Below, piece after piece: positions 52,653 to 63,332 of a stretch of 64,000 nt of DNA. Origin of the DNA: Streptomyces violaceusniger. Its GTDB lineage: Bacteria > Actinomycetota > Actinomycetes > Streptomycetales > Streptomycetaceae. Both the position numbers and the translations under genes were made by a program. The stretch's first letter is position 1; each line of letters begins with the position of its first letter. A model generated the notes under the pieces. It did no database searches. It was not told where the DNA came from and saw only the letters and a program-made list of their open reading frames with translations. Where the stretch lies: the NCBI GenBank assembly GCA_005405945.1, contig BJHW01000001.1:930001-994000 (forward strand). Direction: 5' to 3'.

Positions 52653-55065
52653 TCAGGGCAGCGGCTGCTCGCACCAGATGAGCTTGCCGCCCGGTGTCTG
52701 CCTCGTGCCCCAGCGCTGAGTGAGCTGTGCCACGAGCATCAGGCCACGGCCGCCTTCGTCGAACACCCGGGCTCTGCGCAGATGCGGCGCGGTGCTGCTG
52801 CCGTCGAATACTTCGCAGATCAGTGAGCGGTCGCGAATGAGCCGCAGCTCAATGGGCGCCCCACCGTGGCGAACGGCGTTCGTGACCAGCTCGCTGACCA
52901 CCAGCTCGGTGACGTAGCCGGCTGTTTCGAAGCCCCACTCACGCATTTGACCGACGGCCCGCGCACGAGCGCCCGACACCGCCTCGGGCTCGGCGGGCAC
53001 ATCCCAGGTGGCGACCCGGTCCACGTCGAGGCGCTGGACCCGGGCCAGCAGCAGCGCGGCGTCATCGGCGGGGTGGTCGGGGAACAGCGCCCTGGAGACC
53101 CGGTCGCACAGGGCGTCGGGCGAGGCACTCCCACCGGTCAGTTCGCGCAGCAGTCGATTGACTCCCGTGGCCGCGTCGCGCTGCCGGGATTCGATGAGGC
53201 CGTCGGTGTAGAGCGCGAGGAGGCTGCCCGTCGGCAGTTCCACGTCGATCGACTCGAACGGCAGGCCACCCAGGCCCAGCGGAGGGCCGCCGGGCAGTTC
53301 CAGCAGCTCCGCTGTCCCGTCCGGCCACACCACCGCGGGGAGCGGATGCCCCGCGCGGGCGAGACAGCAGTGGCCGGCCACCGGGTCGTATACGGCATAC
53401 AGGCAGGTGGCGCCGGTGTCTCCGGGCGCGATCCCCTCCGCCCCGTCTCGGACTCGGTGGCCAGCCGGATGACGAGATCGTCGAGCCGGGTCAGCAATTC
53501 GGCCGGAGCCAGATCGACGTCCGCGAGAGTCCGCACGGCGGTGCGCAACCGACCCATGGTCGCGGATGCCTGGAGACCGTGGCCGACGACGTCACCGACG
53601 ACGAGCGCCACCCGCGCGCCGGACAGCGGAATCACATCGAACCAGTCGCCGCCCACACCGAGTTCGGGGGCGCCCGGCAGATACCGGAACGCCGCGTGGA
53701 CCGCGGATTGTTCCGGCAGCCGCTGGGGCAGGAGGCTCCGCTGCAGTGTCAGGGCCGCCATGTGCTCGCGGGTGAAGCGCCGGGCGTTGTCCAGGCAGAC
53801 GGCGGCCCGCGCGACCAGTTCCTCGGCGAGGGACAGATCCTCGGCCTCGAAAGGCTCACCACGTCGCGACCGGAGAAACATCGCCACACCCAGCGTCGTG
53901 CCCCGGGCACGCACGGGCACGATCATCCAGGAGTGGATCCCGTACTCCTTCACCTTGGCCAGGCGCGCCGGATCCTCCGCGATCCAGGAGACCGCCTCGC
54001 GCATGGTCCGGTACAGCGCGGACCGACCAGTGGCCAGGCAGCGGGCCTGTGCCGAGTTCGCCGTGTACCAGTCCACCTCCCCCACCCTGACCACGGCCTC
54101 CGGCGTGCCCTCCCGAACGGACCGGTGCGCCACCCGGCGCAGCACCACCCCGTGGACCGGGCCCGGCGGCGGCTCCTCGCCGGTCAGCAGCGCTTCCACC
54201 AGGTCGACGCAGACGAAGTCGGCGAGCCGGGGAACCACCAGGTCGGTCAGCTCCTGTCCCGTGCGCATCACATCGAGGGTGCTGCCGACACGCGTGCTGG
54301 CCTCGTTCAGCAGGGCCAGCCGTTCCCGGGCTCTGTACTGCTCGGTCGAGTCGATCATCGTGGCGCAGACACCGACCACGTGGCCGGCCCGGTCGCACAG
54401 CGGGGAAGCGGACACGGTGAAACGCCTGTCGTGGTCGGGGTCGCGCACGGTTCTCCCGGAGAGGAGGAAACCCTCCTCGGCCCGCCCCGTGTCCAGCACC
54501 CGGCGCATCCGCGCCTCCCACTCCCCGACATCGGCCCCGGTCACGGCCGCGGACAGGCCCTGACCGATCCGCTCCTCGTCGGGTACGCCCGTCAGCCGGC
54601 GCATCGCTTCGTTCTGCCGTACACAACGCATCCCGGTGTCGTAGACCGCCACGGCGACAGGAGAGCCGGTCAGGACCCAGTCCGCCAGCGCCTCGGCCGT
54701 CGGGGACACCTGCTCCGCCCGGGACACCGTCCCCGGCTCCAGGACCAGCAGCCAGAGCGGCCCTCGGCGGCCCCTCCCACGAGGCAATACGCCCGGCCCC
54801 GCACCTGCCGGCGCCGGCCTTCCGGGCTCCGGACCCCGAGTGTGCCGCGCCACTCGTCCGCGCCTGAGGTCCGCCAGTGGGGATGGGTGTCGAGCAGGTC
54901 GGCCACCGGACGGCCGACGGCATCACCGGCGCCGAGGCCGGTCAACCGCGCCGCATCGGCGCTCCACGCCACGACACGGCCCAGCGCGTCCGTCACAGCC
55001 AGTGGTGTTCCCGTGTCTCCGGGCAGCGCGGGCCCCTCGTCGGACGGCGTCACGCGGTCCTTCAT
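52653..55065 (-). CDS. PAS-PAS-GAF-SpoIIE-HATPase phosphatase (frameshifted at about 54761 and 53443)
   Basis: ATG 55065 (MKDRVTPSDEG) starts a protein of about 804 aa. A first PAS domain (PLAVTDALGRVVAWSADAAR) precedes a frame change in a GGG run near 54761. A second PAS domain (SPVAVAVYDTGMRCVRQNEA), a GAF domain (VMRTGQELTDLVVPRLADFV to CLDNARRFTREH) and the SpoIIE-type PP2C phosphatase (LQRSLLPQRLPE, GGDWFDVIPL, ALVVGDVVGHG) follow. After a lost G near 53443 it resumes YDPVAGHCCLARAGHPLPAV and ends in an anti-sigma-type HATPase (LVVSELVTNAVRHGGAPIEL). Such proteins switch anti-anti-sigma factors by sensing signals through PAS/GAF. The partner sigma system is not in view. 52482-52652 between this gene and the hydrolase is empty. 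Confidence 0.85.
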
Positions 55066-55149
55066 GCACTCCAGAGTGCCCCCAGGGCCATGCGCAATCA
55101 ACCAAAGGGCCGGTCGGCCGCGGGGCGGCGGCGACGCCCCGCGGTGCGA

Positions 55150-55201
55150 TCAGCAGGTGGGGTTGGTCTGGGTCAGGAGGCCGAGGCGCCAGGGCAGGGT
55201 G
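55150..55201 (-). pseudogene. Cut-off end of a GH62-type domain
   Basis: In a frame shifted from the xylanase, the sequence just past its stop reads NTLPWRLGLLTQTNPTC and then stops at 55150. This looks like the natural C-terminus of the arabinofuranosidase domain that begins inside the xylanase gene. The catalytic middle is missing. Confidence 0.55.
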
Positions 55202-56593
<1,392 letters not shown>

Positions 56594-58246
56594 TCAGGGG
56601 GTGGTGAGTTCGAACTGGGAGACGTCGACCGAGCCGCCGAGCGCCTGGGTGGCGTGGTTGAAGATGGCGTACCGGTAGCCCATGAAGAACCGCCAGTCGT
56701 TGCCCATGGTGAACGAGGGTCCGAGACGGGTGAAGCGAGTGCCGTCGGTGCTGTAGGAGAAGGTGCCCGGCCGTCCCGCGCCGGGGCGGATGTCGGCGGT
56801 GGCGCGCAGCCAGATGCGGCCGCCCTGGACAGCGGCGCTCGCGAGTTCCTTTCCGGTGCCGGTGGTGTTCCAGTTGCCGTCCATGGTCAGCCCGCTCACC
56901 ATCGCCACCCGGGTCGCACCGCCGTCCCGTTTCACACCGATCCACGCGGACGAGTCGCGCAGCAGCGCCAGTCCGGCCCGGTCGCCGTCTCGCATCGCGG
57001 AATAGTCGAGCTGGACGGTGGCGGTGGAGGTGGGCCCCTGGATCCGGTGGGTGAGGGTGTTGCGGGCCCCGTACAGGTCGTTCGTGACCGTCGCGGTGCG
57101 CAAGGTCAGGCCGTTGTTCACCGACCACTTGGTGTTGTCCGGGTTGTGGTTCCACTCCCACGTCGGCTTCAGGGTCGTACCGTCGAAGGTGTCGACGCCG
57201 GTCAGCGGGGCGGCCCGGAGGGGCGGGGCCGGGACGGCGGCAGGGCTGGGATATGACGCGCCCCAGGCACCGTTGACCAGCTGCACCACCGGCCAGCCGT
57301 CGGAGGTCCAGGTGACCGGGGCCAGTACCGGGATCCGGCCGCCGGGGTAGGCGTCCACGAAGGCCATGTAATACCAGGCGCCGCCGGGAGTCTGTACGAG
57401 CCCGCCCTGGTGCGGCACCCCGCCGCCCGGGACCGGACCGCGCAGGTCGAGCAGGACCTGCCGCATCGTGTAGGGGCCGAACGGGCCACTGGTCGACTTC
57501 AGGATGTACTGGCCGTTCGCCGGACGGGTGAGGAAGATGTAGTAGTTGCCGTTGATCTTGTAGAAACGGGAGCCCTCCAGGGTCCCGACGCTCGACGGCG
57601 TGGTGAACACCCGCTGCGCACGGACCTGGCCACGCCCGTCGGCGGTGAGCTGGGCCACGCTGATGGTGGTGTTCCCGTACGACACGTACATGGTGTCGTC
57701 GCTGTCGATGAGCAGACCAGCGTCGTAGTAGGCGTTGTTGATGGTCGTGAGCCTGTTCCAGGGCCCTTCGACGGACGGGGCGGTGTAGATGTACGACGTG
57801 GAGAACTCCACGCAGCCGAGCCAGTAGAACGTCCGGTTGCTCGGGCGGTAGGCCAGCGACGACGCCCAGACGCCCTTGACGTAGGCCCGGGAGCCACCCA
57901 GGTCGTACGCCGGGCCGAAGTCCAGCACCGGCACCGAGTGGCCGGCGAATTCCCAGTTGACCAGGTCGTACGAGCGGAGGATGGGCGCACCCGGCGAGTA
58001 GTGCATCGTAGAGGCCGAGTAGTAGTAGGCGTTGCCGACGCGGATGATGTCGATGTCCGCGAAGTCCTGCCAGATCACCGGATTGGTGTATTGCGCCGCG
58101 GTGGCCGTGGGGGCGGCGATCGCGGCGTTGCCGCTGGAGGCGGCGGCGCGAGCCGCGAAGGCGGCGGGGGCCGCGGCCCCCGCGATCAGGCCGGTGGCCG
58201 TTGCCAGGGCCGCGCGGCGGCTGTGCTCGTGATGACGCCATGACAT
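56594..58246 (-). CDS. Secreted GH43-family xylosidase/arabinofuranosidase
   Basis: This intact 550-aa protein starts at ATG 58246. It has a Tat-like signal (HSRRAALATATGLIAGAAAP). The five-bladed propeller of GH43 shows ADIDIIRVGNAYYYSASTMH (catalytic Asp region), YDLVNWEFAGHS, GSRAYVKGVWASSLAYRPSN and TLEGSRFYKINGNYYIFLTR (acid Glu). A C-terminal beta-sandwich (TFDGTTLKPTWEWNHNPDNT, RAGLALLRDSSAWIGVKRDG) matches the GH43 C2-type domain of beta-xylosidases. With the neighbouring xylanase and esterase it forms a plant cell-wall degrading set. It lies upstream of the xylanase on the same strand but has its own promoter region. Confidence 0.88.
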   Translation of the reverse strand: MSWRHHEHSRRAALATATGLIAGAAAPAAFAARAAASSGNAAIAAPTATAAQYTNPVIWQDFADIDIIRVGNAYYYSASTMHYSPGAPILRSYDLVNWEFAGHSVPVLDFGPAYDLGGSRAYVKGVWASSLAYRPSNRTFYWLGCVEFSTSYIYTAPSVEGPWNRLTTINNAYYDAGLLIDSDDTMYVSYGNTTISVAQLTADGRGQVRAQRVFTTPSSVGTLEGSRFYKINGNYYIFLTRPANGQYILKSTSGPFGPYTMRQVLLDLRGPVPGGGVPHQGGLVQTPGGAWYYMAFVDAYPGGRIPVLAPVTWTSDGWPVVQLVNGAWGASYPSPAAVPAPPLRAAPLTGVDTFDGTTLKPTWEWNHNPDNTKWSVNNGLTLRTATVTNDLYGARNTLTHRIQGPTSTATVQLDYSAMRDGDRAGLALLRDSSAWIGVKRDGGATRVAMVSGLTMDGNWNTTGTGKELASAAVQGGRIWLRATADIRPGAGRPGTFSYSTDGTRFTRLGPSFTMGNDWRFFMGYRYAIFNHATQALGGSVDVSQFELTTP

Positions 58247-58892
58247 GGAGGATCACTCTCCTTCTGACATGAGCGGAGAAGTCACAGGGGCGACGATGGA
58301 CGTACGGCATCACATGCGCGCGGATGTGCCTCGTGCCATGGCATGCCCGCCCCACTCGATGGCCGTTCGAGATGTCGAACGACAATCGGCAGTTCGGACA
58401 ACCATGGATGATAGGCAGGCGGCGAGAGACGTCAACACCCCTCGCGCAACCGGTGTTTCCTGCCCGCACCTTGCCGGCGGGCGATCCGCCGCCGCTGGGG
58501 CCGTCCCGATGCCCTGACCCGCGAGGTGCCGTGCCGCGCCCCGGCCGGCCCGAGGCCCGCGATGAGGCTGGGCGGCACGGGCGCGCCCGACCCGGCCGTC
58601 CCGTCGAGGAGTTCGGGGCTGTGCGGTGCCGGGCGGGGCCGGATTGATGCACATGACGCATCGACAGATCCCGGTCCGGATGCTGGACACCGTTCGGCCA
58701 CGGCTTGGAGACTCACCCTGATACGGCGACGCCCCGCCACCTGCCTCGCCATCTGCCCCGCCCCCGGAACGACGCCGCCCCGCCACGCGTCGGCGCGCAC
58801 CACGCCGTACGGCTCTTCCTCGGTTCACCGCACCAGGCGAACGGCTCCACGTCCGGCCCTCCCCGGGCCGCCCGACACCATACGGAGGACCC
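58247..58892. other. Long intergenic region between GH43 and the esterase
   Basis: Some 645 bases separate two divergent genes. No recognisable coding frame was found on either strand. Two inverted repeats stand out: GTTCGA-GATG-TCGAAC at 58365-58380, about 120 bases before GH43, and GATGC-N7-GCATC at 58646-58662. They are candidate regulator sites. Confidence 0.5.
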
Positions 58893-60271
58893 ATGCGCGA
58901 CCTCACCAGACGTACGGCGCTCACCATCGCCGCGGGTACCGTCACCGCCTCGGCGGTGAGCAACGCGGCCACCGCGGCGGCCGATGCCCCGGCGCCGCGC
59001 CGGCCGACGGCGTCCGGAGCCGGTCCCGCTCTGCGGACCGCCCTCGTCACGCGGGTGACACCCAGGAACAACTGGCGGGTGACCGCCGTCGCCATCCACT
59101 ACGCGAACCCCATCGACCCGCGCGGCGGCGTCATCCCACCCTCCGCGTTCCAGGTCACCGCCGGCCTCGGCAGGCAGAGCGCGGCCCGGACGGTCACCCG
59201 GGTCTACCCGAACACCGCGGCCGGGACGGACGACCACCACACCCCGGGACGGCCGGGCAGATACCTCATCATCGAGCTCGACCCGAACGACCCCAATGCG
59301 CAGGCCTCCGGCACCGACCCCCTTCCGCTCCATCGCGCCTACGCCATCAGGCAGGTGGCCGATGTGCGGACCCCGGACGGCGACCTGGTGCTCGCGGCCG
59401 GCCCGCTGGCGATCCGGAACGACGACGTCATCACCCCGGTGGTCGACGACTTCACGGCGGGATCGTTCACCGACTCCACGGGATTCGAGCTGGCCTTCCG
59501 GCTCCACCAGCCGGAGGGCTTCGTACGGAGGCCGGGGGCGGCCACCCGGTATCCGCTCGTCGTCACCCTGCACGGCGGCGGCGAGGTGGCCGACAACAAC
59601 ATGACCCAGCTCACGGCCAATCGCGTCGCCGTCACCTTCGCCAAGCCGGAACGCCAGCGTCGGCACCCGGCGTTCGTACTCGCCCCACAAATCCCACTCC
59701 CCGCCCCATGGACGGACCCGACGGTACGGACTGGACGGACCCCAGGGTCCGGGCGGCGCTGGTCGAACTCATCGACACCTTCACCACACAGCGCCCCGTC
59801 GACGCGGATCGGATCTATCTCGTCGGCCTGTCATCGGGCGGGCGAGGCATCTTCGACCTGCTCCCGAGGCGCCCCGACACCTTCGCCGCAGCCCTGGCCA
59901 CCGCCGGCTGGGGCGACCCGTCCACCATGGGCGGGATCACACACATCCCGATCTGGGCCGATCACTCCATCGACGACCCGGTGGTCCCCTACCGCGAGGG
60001 ACGGTTCGGAAAGCCCGGCACCTGGACGCTGATGAACGCGCTGGAGAGCGCCGGTGCGCGGATCACCCGCGGGGAGTGGGCCAACGACCTGCCCAAAGCG
60101 GAGTTCGAAGCCCGGTCCAGGGCCCTGCTGAACCGGGCCCGCCGGGCCGGCAGCCATGTGCTGTTCACCAGCTACACGCCCGGAACGACGCCGGTGAGCC
60201 CGCACTTCGCGTGGGCACAGACCTACGAGAACGACGTCGTCATCGACTGGCTCTTCGATCAGTCGCGTTAG
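58893..60271 (+). CDS. Secreted esterase with Ig-like N-terminal domain (frameshifted at about 59700)
   Basis: ATG 58893 follows GGAGGACCC. A Tat-like signal (RDLTRRTALTIAAGTVTASA) leads to a beta-rich domain (ALVTRVTPRNNWRVTAVAIH and YLIIELDPNDPNAQ). The alpha/beta hydrolase follows: LVVTLHGGGEVADNN (oxyanion). After one lost C in a CCCC run near 59700 comes MDGPDGTDWTDPRVRAALVE and the nucleophile elbow DRIYLVGLSSGGRGIFDLLP. The total is about 460 aa. The layout resembles EstA-type esterases with an Ig-like N-terminal domain. Beside xylan-degrading enzymes, a role in removing acyl or feruloyl groups is plausible. Confidence 0.75.
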
Positions 60272-60311
60272 GCCCCTGACGCCGAGGTCCAACCATCGCC
60301 CCCGGTCAACG

Positions 60312-60806
60312 TCACCCGGGCTCCGCGACGAGCCGGCGGTGATGGCGCAGGCCGGGGCGTCCGCCAACGGTGGCGTCCGCCACGACGGTGAATCCATTGC
60401 GGCCGAGCACGGTCCTGGAGGCCACGTTGTCGAAGGTGGTGTACGCGGTGAGGGCGGAGAGCCGGTACCCCGTGGCGGCCAGGCGGCACACCTCTTCCAC
60501 CGCGGCGGTCGCCATCCCCCGGCCCGCGGCGCGCTCGCCGATCCGGTAGCCGAGTTCGGCGCCCCCTTCCTCGACGTCCACGAGATTGACGCGGCCGACC
60601 AACTCCCCCTGGTCGTCCACGACGACATGGAAGTGACATACACCGGCGTCCTGCTCGGCGAGCCGGGCACGGTGCACGGATGCGAACTCCTCGAAGTAGG
60701 CGTCCCCCCGGTCCGAGATCGTCCGAGCGAAGTACTCCCGGTTCTCGCGCTCGAAGTCCAGCAGGGCGGGCGCGTGGTCGGCCCGGAGCCGTTCCAACCT
60801 CAACAT
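60312..60806 (-). CDS. GNAT-family N-acetyltransferase (RimJ/RimL type)
   Basis: ATG 60806 (MLRLERLRADHAPALLDFER) is chosen because the fold starts there; the frame is open further upstream without protein-like sequence. The 164-aa protein has the acetyl-CoA site ELGYRIGERAAGRGMATAAV and the C-terminal FDNVASRTVLGRNGFTVVAD (the RimJ/RimL Asn-containing strand). It acetylates an amino group on a protein N-terminus or a small molecule; the target is unknown. Confidence 0.87.
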   Translation of the reverse strand: MLRLERLRADHAPALLDFERENREYFARTISDRGDAYFEEFASVHRARLAEQDAGVCHFHVVVDDQGELVGRVNLVDVEEGGAELGYRIGERAAGRGMATAAVEEVCRLAATGYRLSALTAYTTFDNVASRTVLGRNGFTVVADATVGGRPGLRHHRRLVAEPG

Positions 60807-61039
60807 GCGCAAAAGTATACGTAAGAAAGGCCGCGTCGGCCCGCCATCCGGGCCCGTCAAGCATTCGGCGCGGAATTCTCTCCGGTCCGCCGTATCCCGG
60901 GTCCGCGGTATCTCCCGGTCCGCCGTATCCCGGGAAAGAAATCCACGAACTGCCTGTGCATCATGCCTATCCCTCAAGTATCCGGCCCGAGTAGCCTGTT
61001 CTTCCGCCGATACCGTCGTGCTTGGGAGGCTGAGAGCCA

Positions 61040-62821
61040 GTGATCGTACTCGGTTACAACGGATTCAGCAGAGGTGCGGAGCTTTTCGGGCGTCTCTACG
61101 GGGCGACTGGTGTCGGCCGTAATCTCTTGGTGGGTCATGACGCCGCGGCGGCTCTGGTGATCGACGGCGAGGTGGTGGCGGCGGTCGAGGAGGAGCGGCT
61201 GAGCCGGGTCAAGAAGACCTCCGATTTCCCGGCCCACGCAATCACCTGGTGTCTGAACTCCGCCGGTGTCGACCTCGACCAGGTCGACGTTTTCGCTTTC
61301 CCCTGGCGGTTTTCGCCGACGGTGGCCGAGGAGATGATTTCGGGGATATGTGACTCCGACATGCCGGTCACCGCCAAGTTCGACGCCCTGCGCAGCACGG
61401 GTGAGCTCTACACCGGCATGCTCAGCCCCGACGCGGTGTACCACGACTTCGTCGAGCGCACCGGCCACGAGCTGGATCCCAACAAGCTCACCCTGGTGCC
61501 CCACCATCTGGCCCATCTCATGTGCGGCGCCTACCTGGCCGGCGGGGGCGACGCCGCCTTCGTGGTGAGCGACGGCCGGGCGGAGACCCTGTCCTCGGTC
61601 ATGGGCGAGCTGCGGAACGGCGTGGTCCGCCTGTTCGACGAGACCGCGGTCCCCATGACCAGCTCGCTCGGGGTGACGTTCGGGAGGATCACCCGCTATC
61701 TGGGGTTCGTACCGAACAACGACGAGTACAAGGTGATGGGCCTGGCCGCGTACGGCCCGCCGCCGCAGCACAACCCGCTGCTCCAGCGCGTTGTGCGGCT
61801 GCACGAGAACGGCTCGTACACCATCTCCACCCCACGGGACATTTCGGCCTACTACGCACTGTTCGACGAGCTTTTCGGCGGTGACAGCGAGAAGCGCGAG
61901 CAGTTCGACTTCCGCGTCAAGGTCGCCGGGCTGGCACAGCACATGGTCGAGGCCGTCACCGCTCATCAGGTACGGGCGCTGACCGCGGCCTCCGGCCTGG
62001 ACACCCTGCTCTTCGAGGGCGGGCTGGCGCTGAACTGCGTGGCCAACACAAAGATGCTGGAGAGATCGTCGTTCACCGGCATGGAGGTCAGCTTCGGGGC
62101 CAGCGATCCCGGGGTCGCCATCGGCGCGGCCGTGTACGCCGCCGGTCTCAGGAATCGGCCGGCCGACGCGGTCACCACCCCCTACCTGGGGCCTTCGTAC
62201 GACGAGCGGCAGGTCCAGGACGCGCTGGCGGAGTACGCGGACCGCGTCGAGTGGCAGGAGGAGCCCGACGCCGCCTCGATCGCCGACCGGACGGCGGAGC
62301 TGCTGGCCGGGAAGAACGTCGTGGGATGGTTCCAGGGCCGGACCGAGTTCGGGCCGCGTGCGCTGGGCAACCGCAGCATCCTCGCCAACCCGGCCTTCCC
62401 CGACATCAAGGACATCATCAATCTCCGGGTGAAACACCGGGAGCCCTTCCGGCCGTTCGCGCCCGTCATCCTCGAGTCGGAGGCGCCACGTGTCTTCTCG
62501 ATGGGCAAGAAGACCTCGTCCCCGTACATGACCTTCGTCTTTCCGGTGCGGAAGGAGTACCAGGAGCGGATCCCCGGCGCCTGCCACGTGGACGGCACGG
62601 CGCGGGCCCAGACGGTGAACGAGCGGCAGAACCCCGCGCTCGCCCGGCTGTTGCGTGCCTTCACGGCGCGGACGGATGTGCCCTGCCTGCTCAACACGTC
62701 CTTCAACGTGGCCGGTGAGCCCATCGTCTGCTCGCCGCGGGACGCGTTGGAGTGCTTCCTCGCCACCGAGATCGACTATCTGGTCATCGACCGGTTCGTG
62801 ATCACCAAGAAGGGGAGCTGA
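61040..62821 (+). CDS. Carbamoyltransferase (NodU/CmcH/TobZ family)
   Basis: This 593-aa protein starts at GTG 61040. The N-terminal Kae1-like domain carries LLVGHDAAAALVIDGEVVAA, EEERLSRVKKTSDFPAHAI, PHHLAHLMCGAYLAGG and LLFEGGLALNCVANTKMLER. The C-terminal domain has GWFQGRTEFGPRALGNRSIL, KHREPFRPFAPVILESEA and PCLLNTSFNVAGEPIVCSP. This family makes carbamoyl-AMP from carbamoyl phosphate and ATP, then moves the carbamoyl group onto a hydroxyl of a natural product or Nod factor. It is nearly always part of a biosynthetic cluster, which presumably continues beyond the window. Confidence 0.93.
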   Translation: MIVLGYNGFSRGAELFGRLYGATGVGRNLLVGHDAAAALVIDGEVVAAVEEERLSRVKKTSDFPAHAITWCLNSAGVDLDQVDVFAFPWRFSPTVAEEMISGICDSDMPVTAKFDALRSTGELYTGMLSPDAVYHDFVERTGHELDPNKLTLVPHHLAHLMCGAYLAGGGDAAFVVSDGRAETLSSVMGELRNGVVRLFDETAVPMTSSLGVTFGRITRYLGFVPNNDEYKVMGLAAYGPPPQHNPLLQRVVRLHENGSYTISTPRDISAYYALFDELFGGDSEKREQFDFRVKVAGLAQHMVEAVTAHQVRALTAASGLDTLLFEGGLALNCVANTKMLERSSFTGMEVSFGASDPGVAIGAAVYAAGLRNRPADAVTTPYLGPSYDERQVQDALAEYADRVEWQEEPDAASIADRTAELLAGKNVVGWFQGRTEFGPRALGNRSILANPAFPDIKDIINLRVKHREPFRPFAPVILESEAPRVFSMGKKTSSPYMTFVFPVRKEYQERIPGACHVDGTARAQTVNERQNPALARLLRAFTARTDVPCLLNTSFNVAGEPIVCSPRDALECFLATEIDYLVIDRFVITKKGS

Positions 62822-62824
62822 GCC

Positions 62825-62859
62825 GCCGGCCCGCGGGGCGCATGCGCCCGCGGGCCGGC
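62825..62859. terminator. Bidirectional terminator hairpin
   Basis: GCCGGCCCGCGGG (62825-62837) pairs perfectly with CCCGCGGGCCGGC (62847-62859); the 9-base centre contains a further palindrome CGCATGCG. It lies between convergent genes ending at 62821 and 62865. Confidence 0.7.
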
Positions 62860-62864
62860 ACTCC

Positions 62865-63302
62865 TCAATCCTTCGGGAGCTGAATGGGCTCGTTCGGCCC
62901 GCCCTTTGTCTCGATGGTCAGGAACGACAGGACGTCATCGCCGATGTTTTTCAGGTCATGAAGATGGTATCGCCCCGCGGGGCAGCGGAAATGCTGAGTC
63001 TGTCCACGGTCATAAGAGATCTCGTGGGTGGTGCCATCGCTCGAGTGCTGGCGGGCCCGGCCGTTTGTCAGGGCTATCCAGAAATAGTCGAGCACATGCC
63101 GGTGGACGGGAATGCGTTCTCCCGGCCGAAGGTGGGTCTCCCAGATGCGCAGTGAATCGCTCTCTTTCACCAGCGTCTGGCCGATCCACCCATGATGGGC
63201 GTTGGTGTCGAATTCCTTGTGCAGCTGCGGGCTCCAGCGGGCGTAACCCTCGGCGACGACAGTGCTGGACACGGGTATATCGGAGCGAGAATCTTTACCC
63301 AC
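62865..63302 (-). CDS. Cupin-domain protein
   Basis: This 145-aa protein starts at GTG 63302 with AAAGGATCC upstream. LRIWETHLRPGERIPVHRHV and LDYFWIALTNGRARQHSSDG form the first cupin motif (H-x-H with nearby acids). GQTQHFRCPAGRYHLHDLKN carries the second motif. The metal-site His residues are present, so it may be a small dioxygenase, isomerase or sugar epimerase-like enzyme. It lies 31 bases downstream of the aminotransferase gene on the same strand, suggesting one operon. Confidence 0.8.
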   Translation of the reverse strand: MGKDSRSDIPVSSTVVAEGYARWSPQLHKEFDTNAHHGWIGQTLVKESDSLRIWETHLRPGERIPVHRHVLDYFWIALTNGRARQHSSDGTTHEISYDRGQTQHFRCPAGRYHLHDLKNIGDDVLSFLTIETKGGPNEPIQLPKD

Positions 63303-63332
63303 GAGCGGGATCCTTTCACTGAACGATACGGC

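Noticed and set aside
60974..62587. 537-aa minus-strand frame opposite the carbamoyltransferase
   Set aside because: Antisense shadow caused by high GC at third positions; the plus strand has full carbamoyltransferase motifs.
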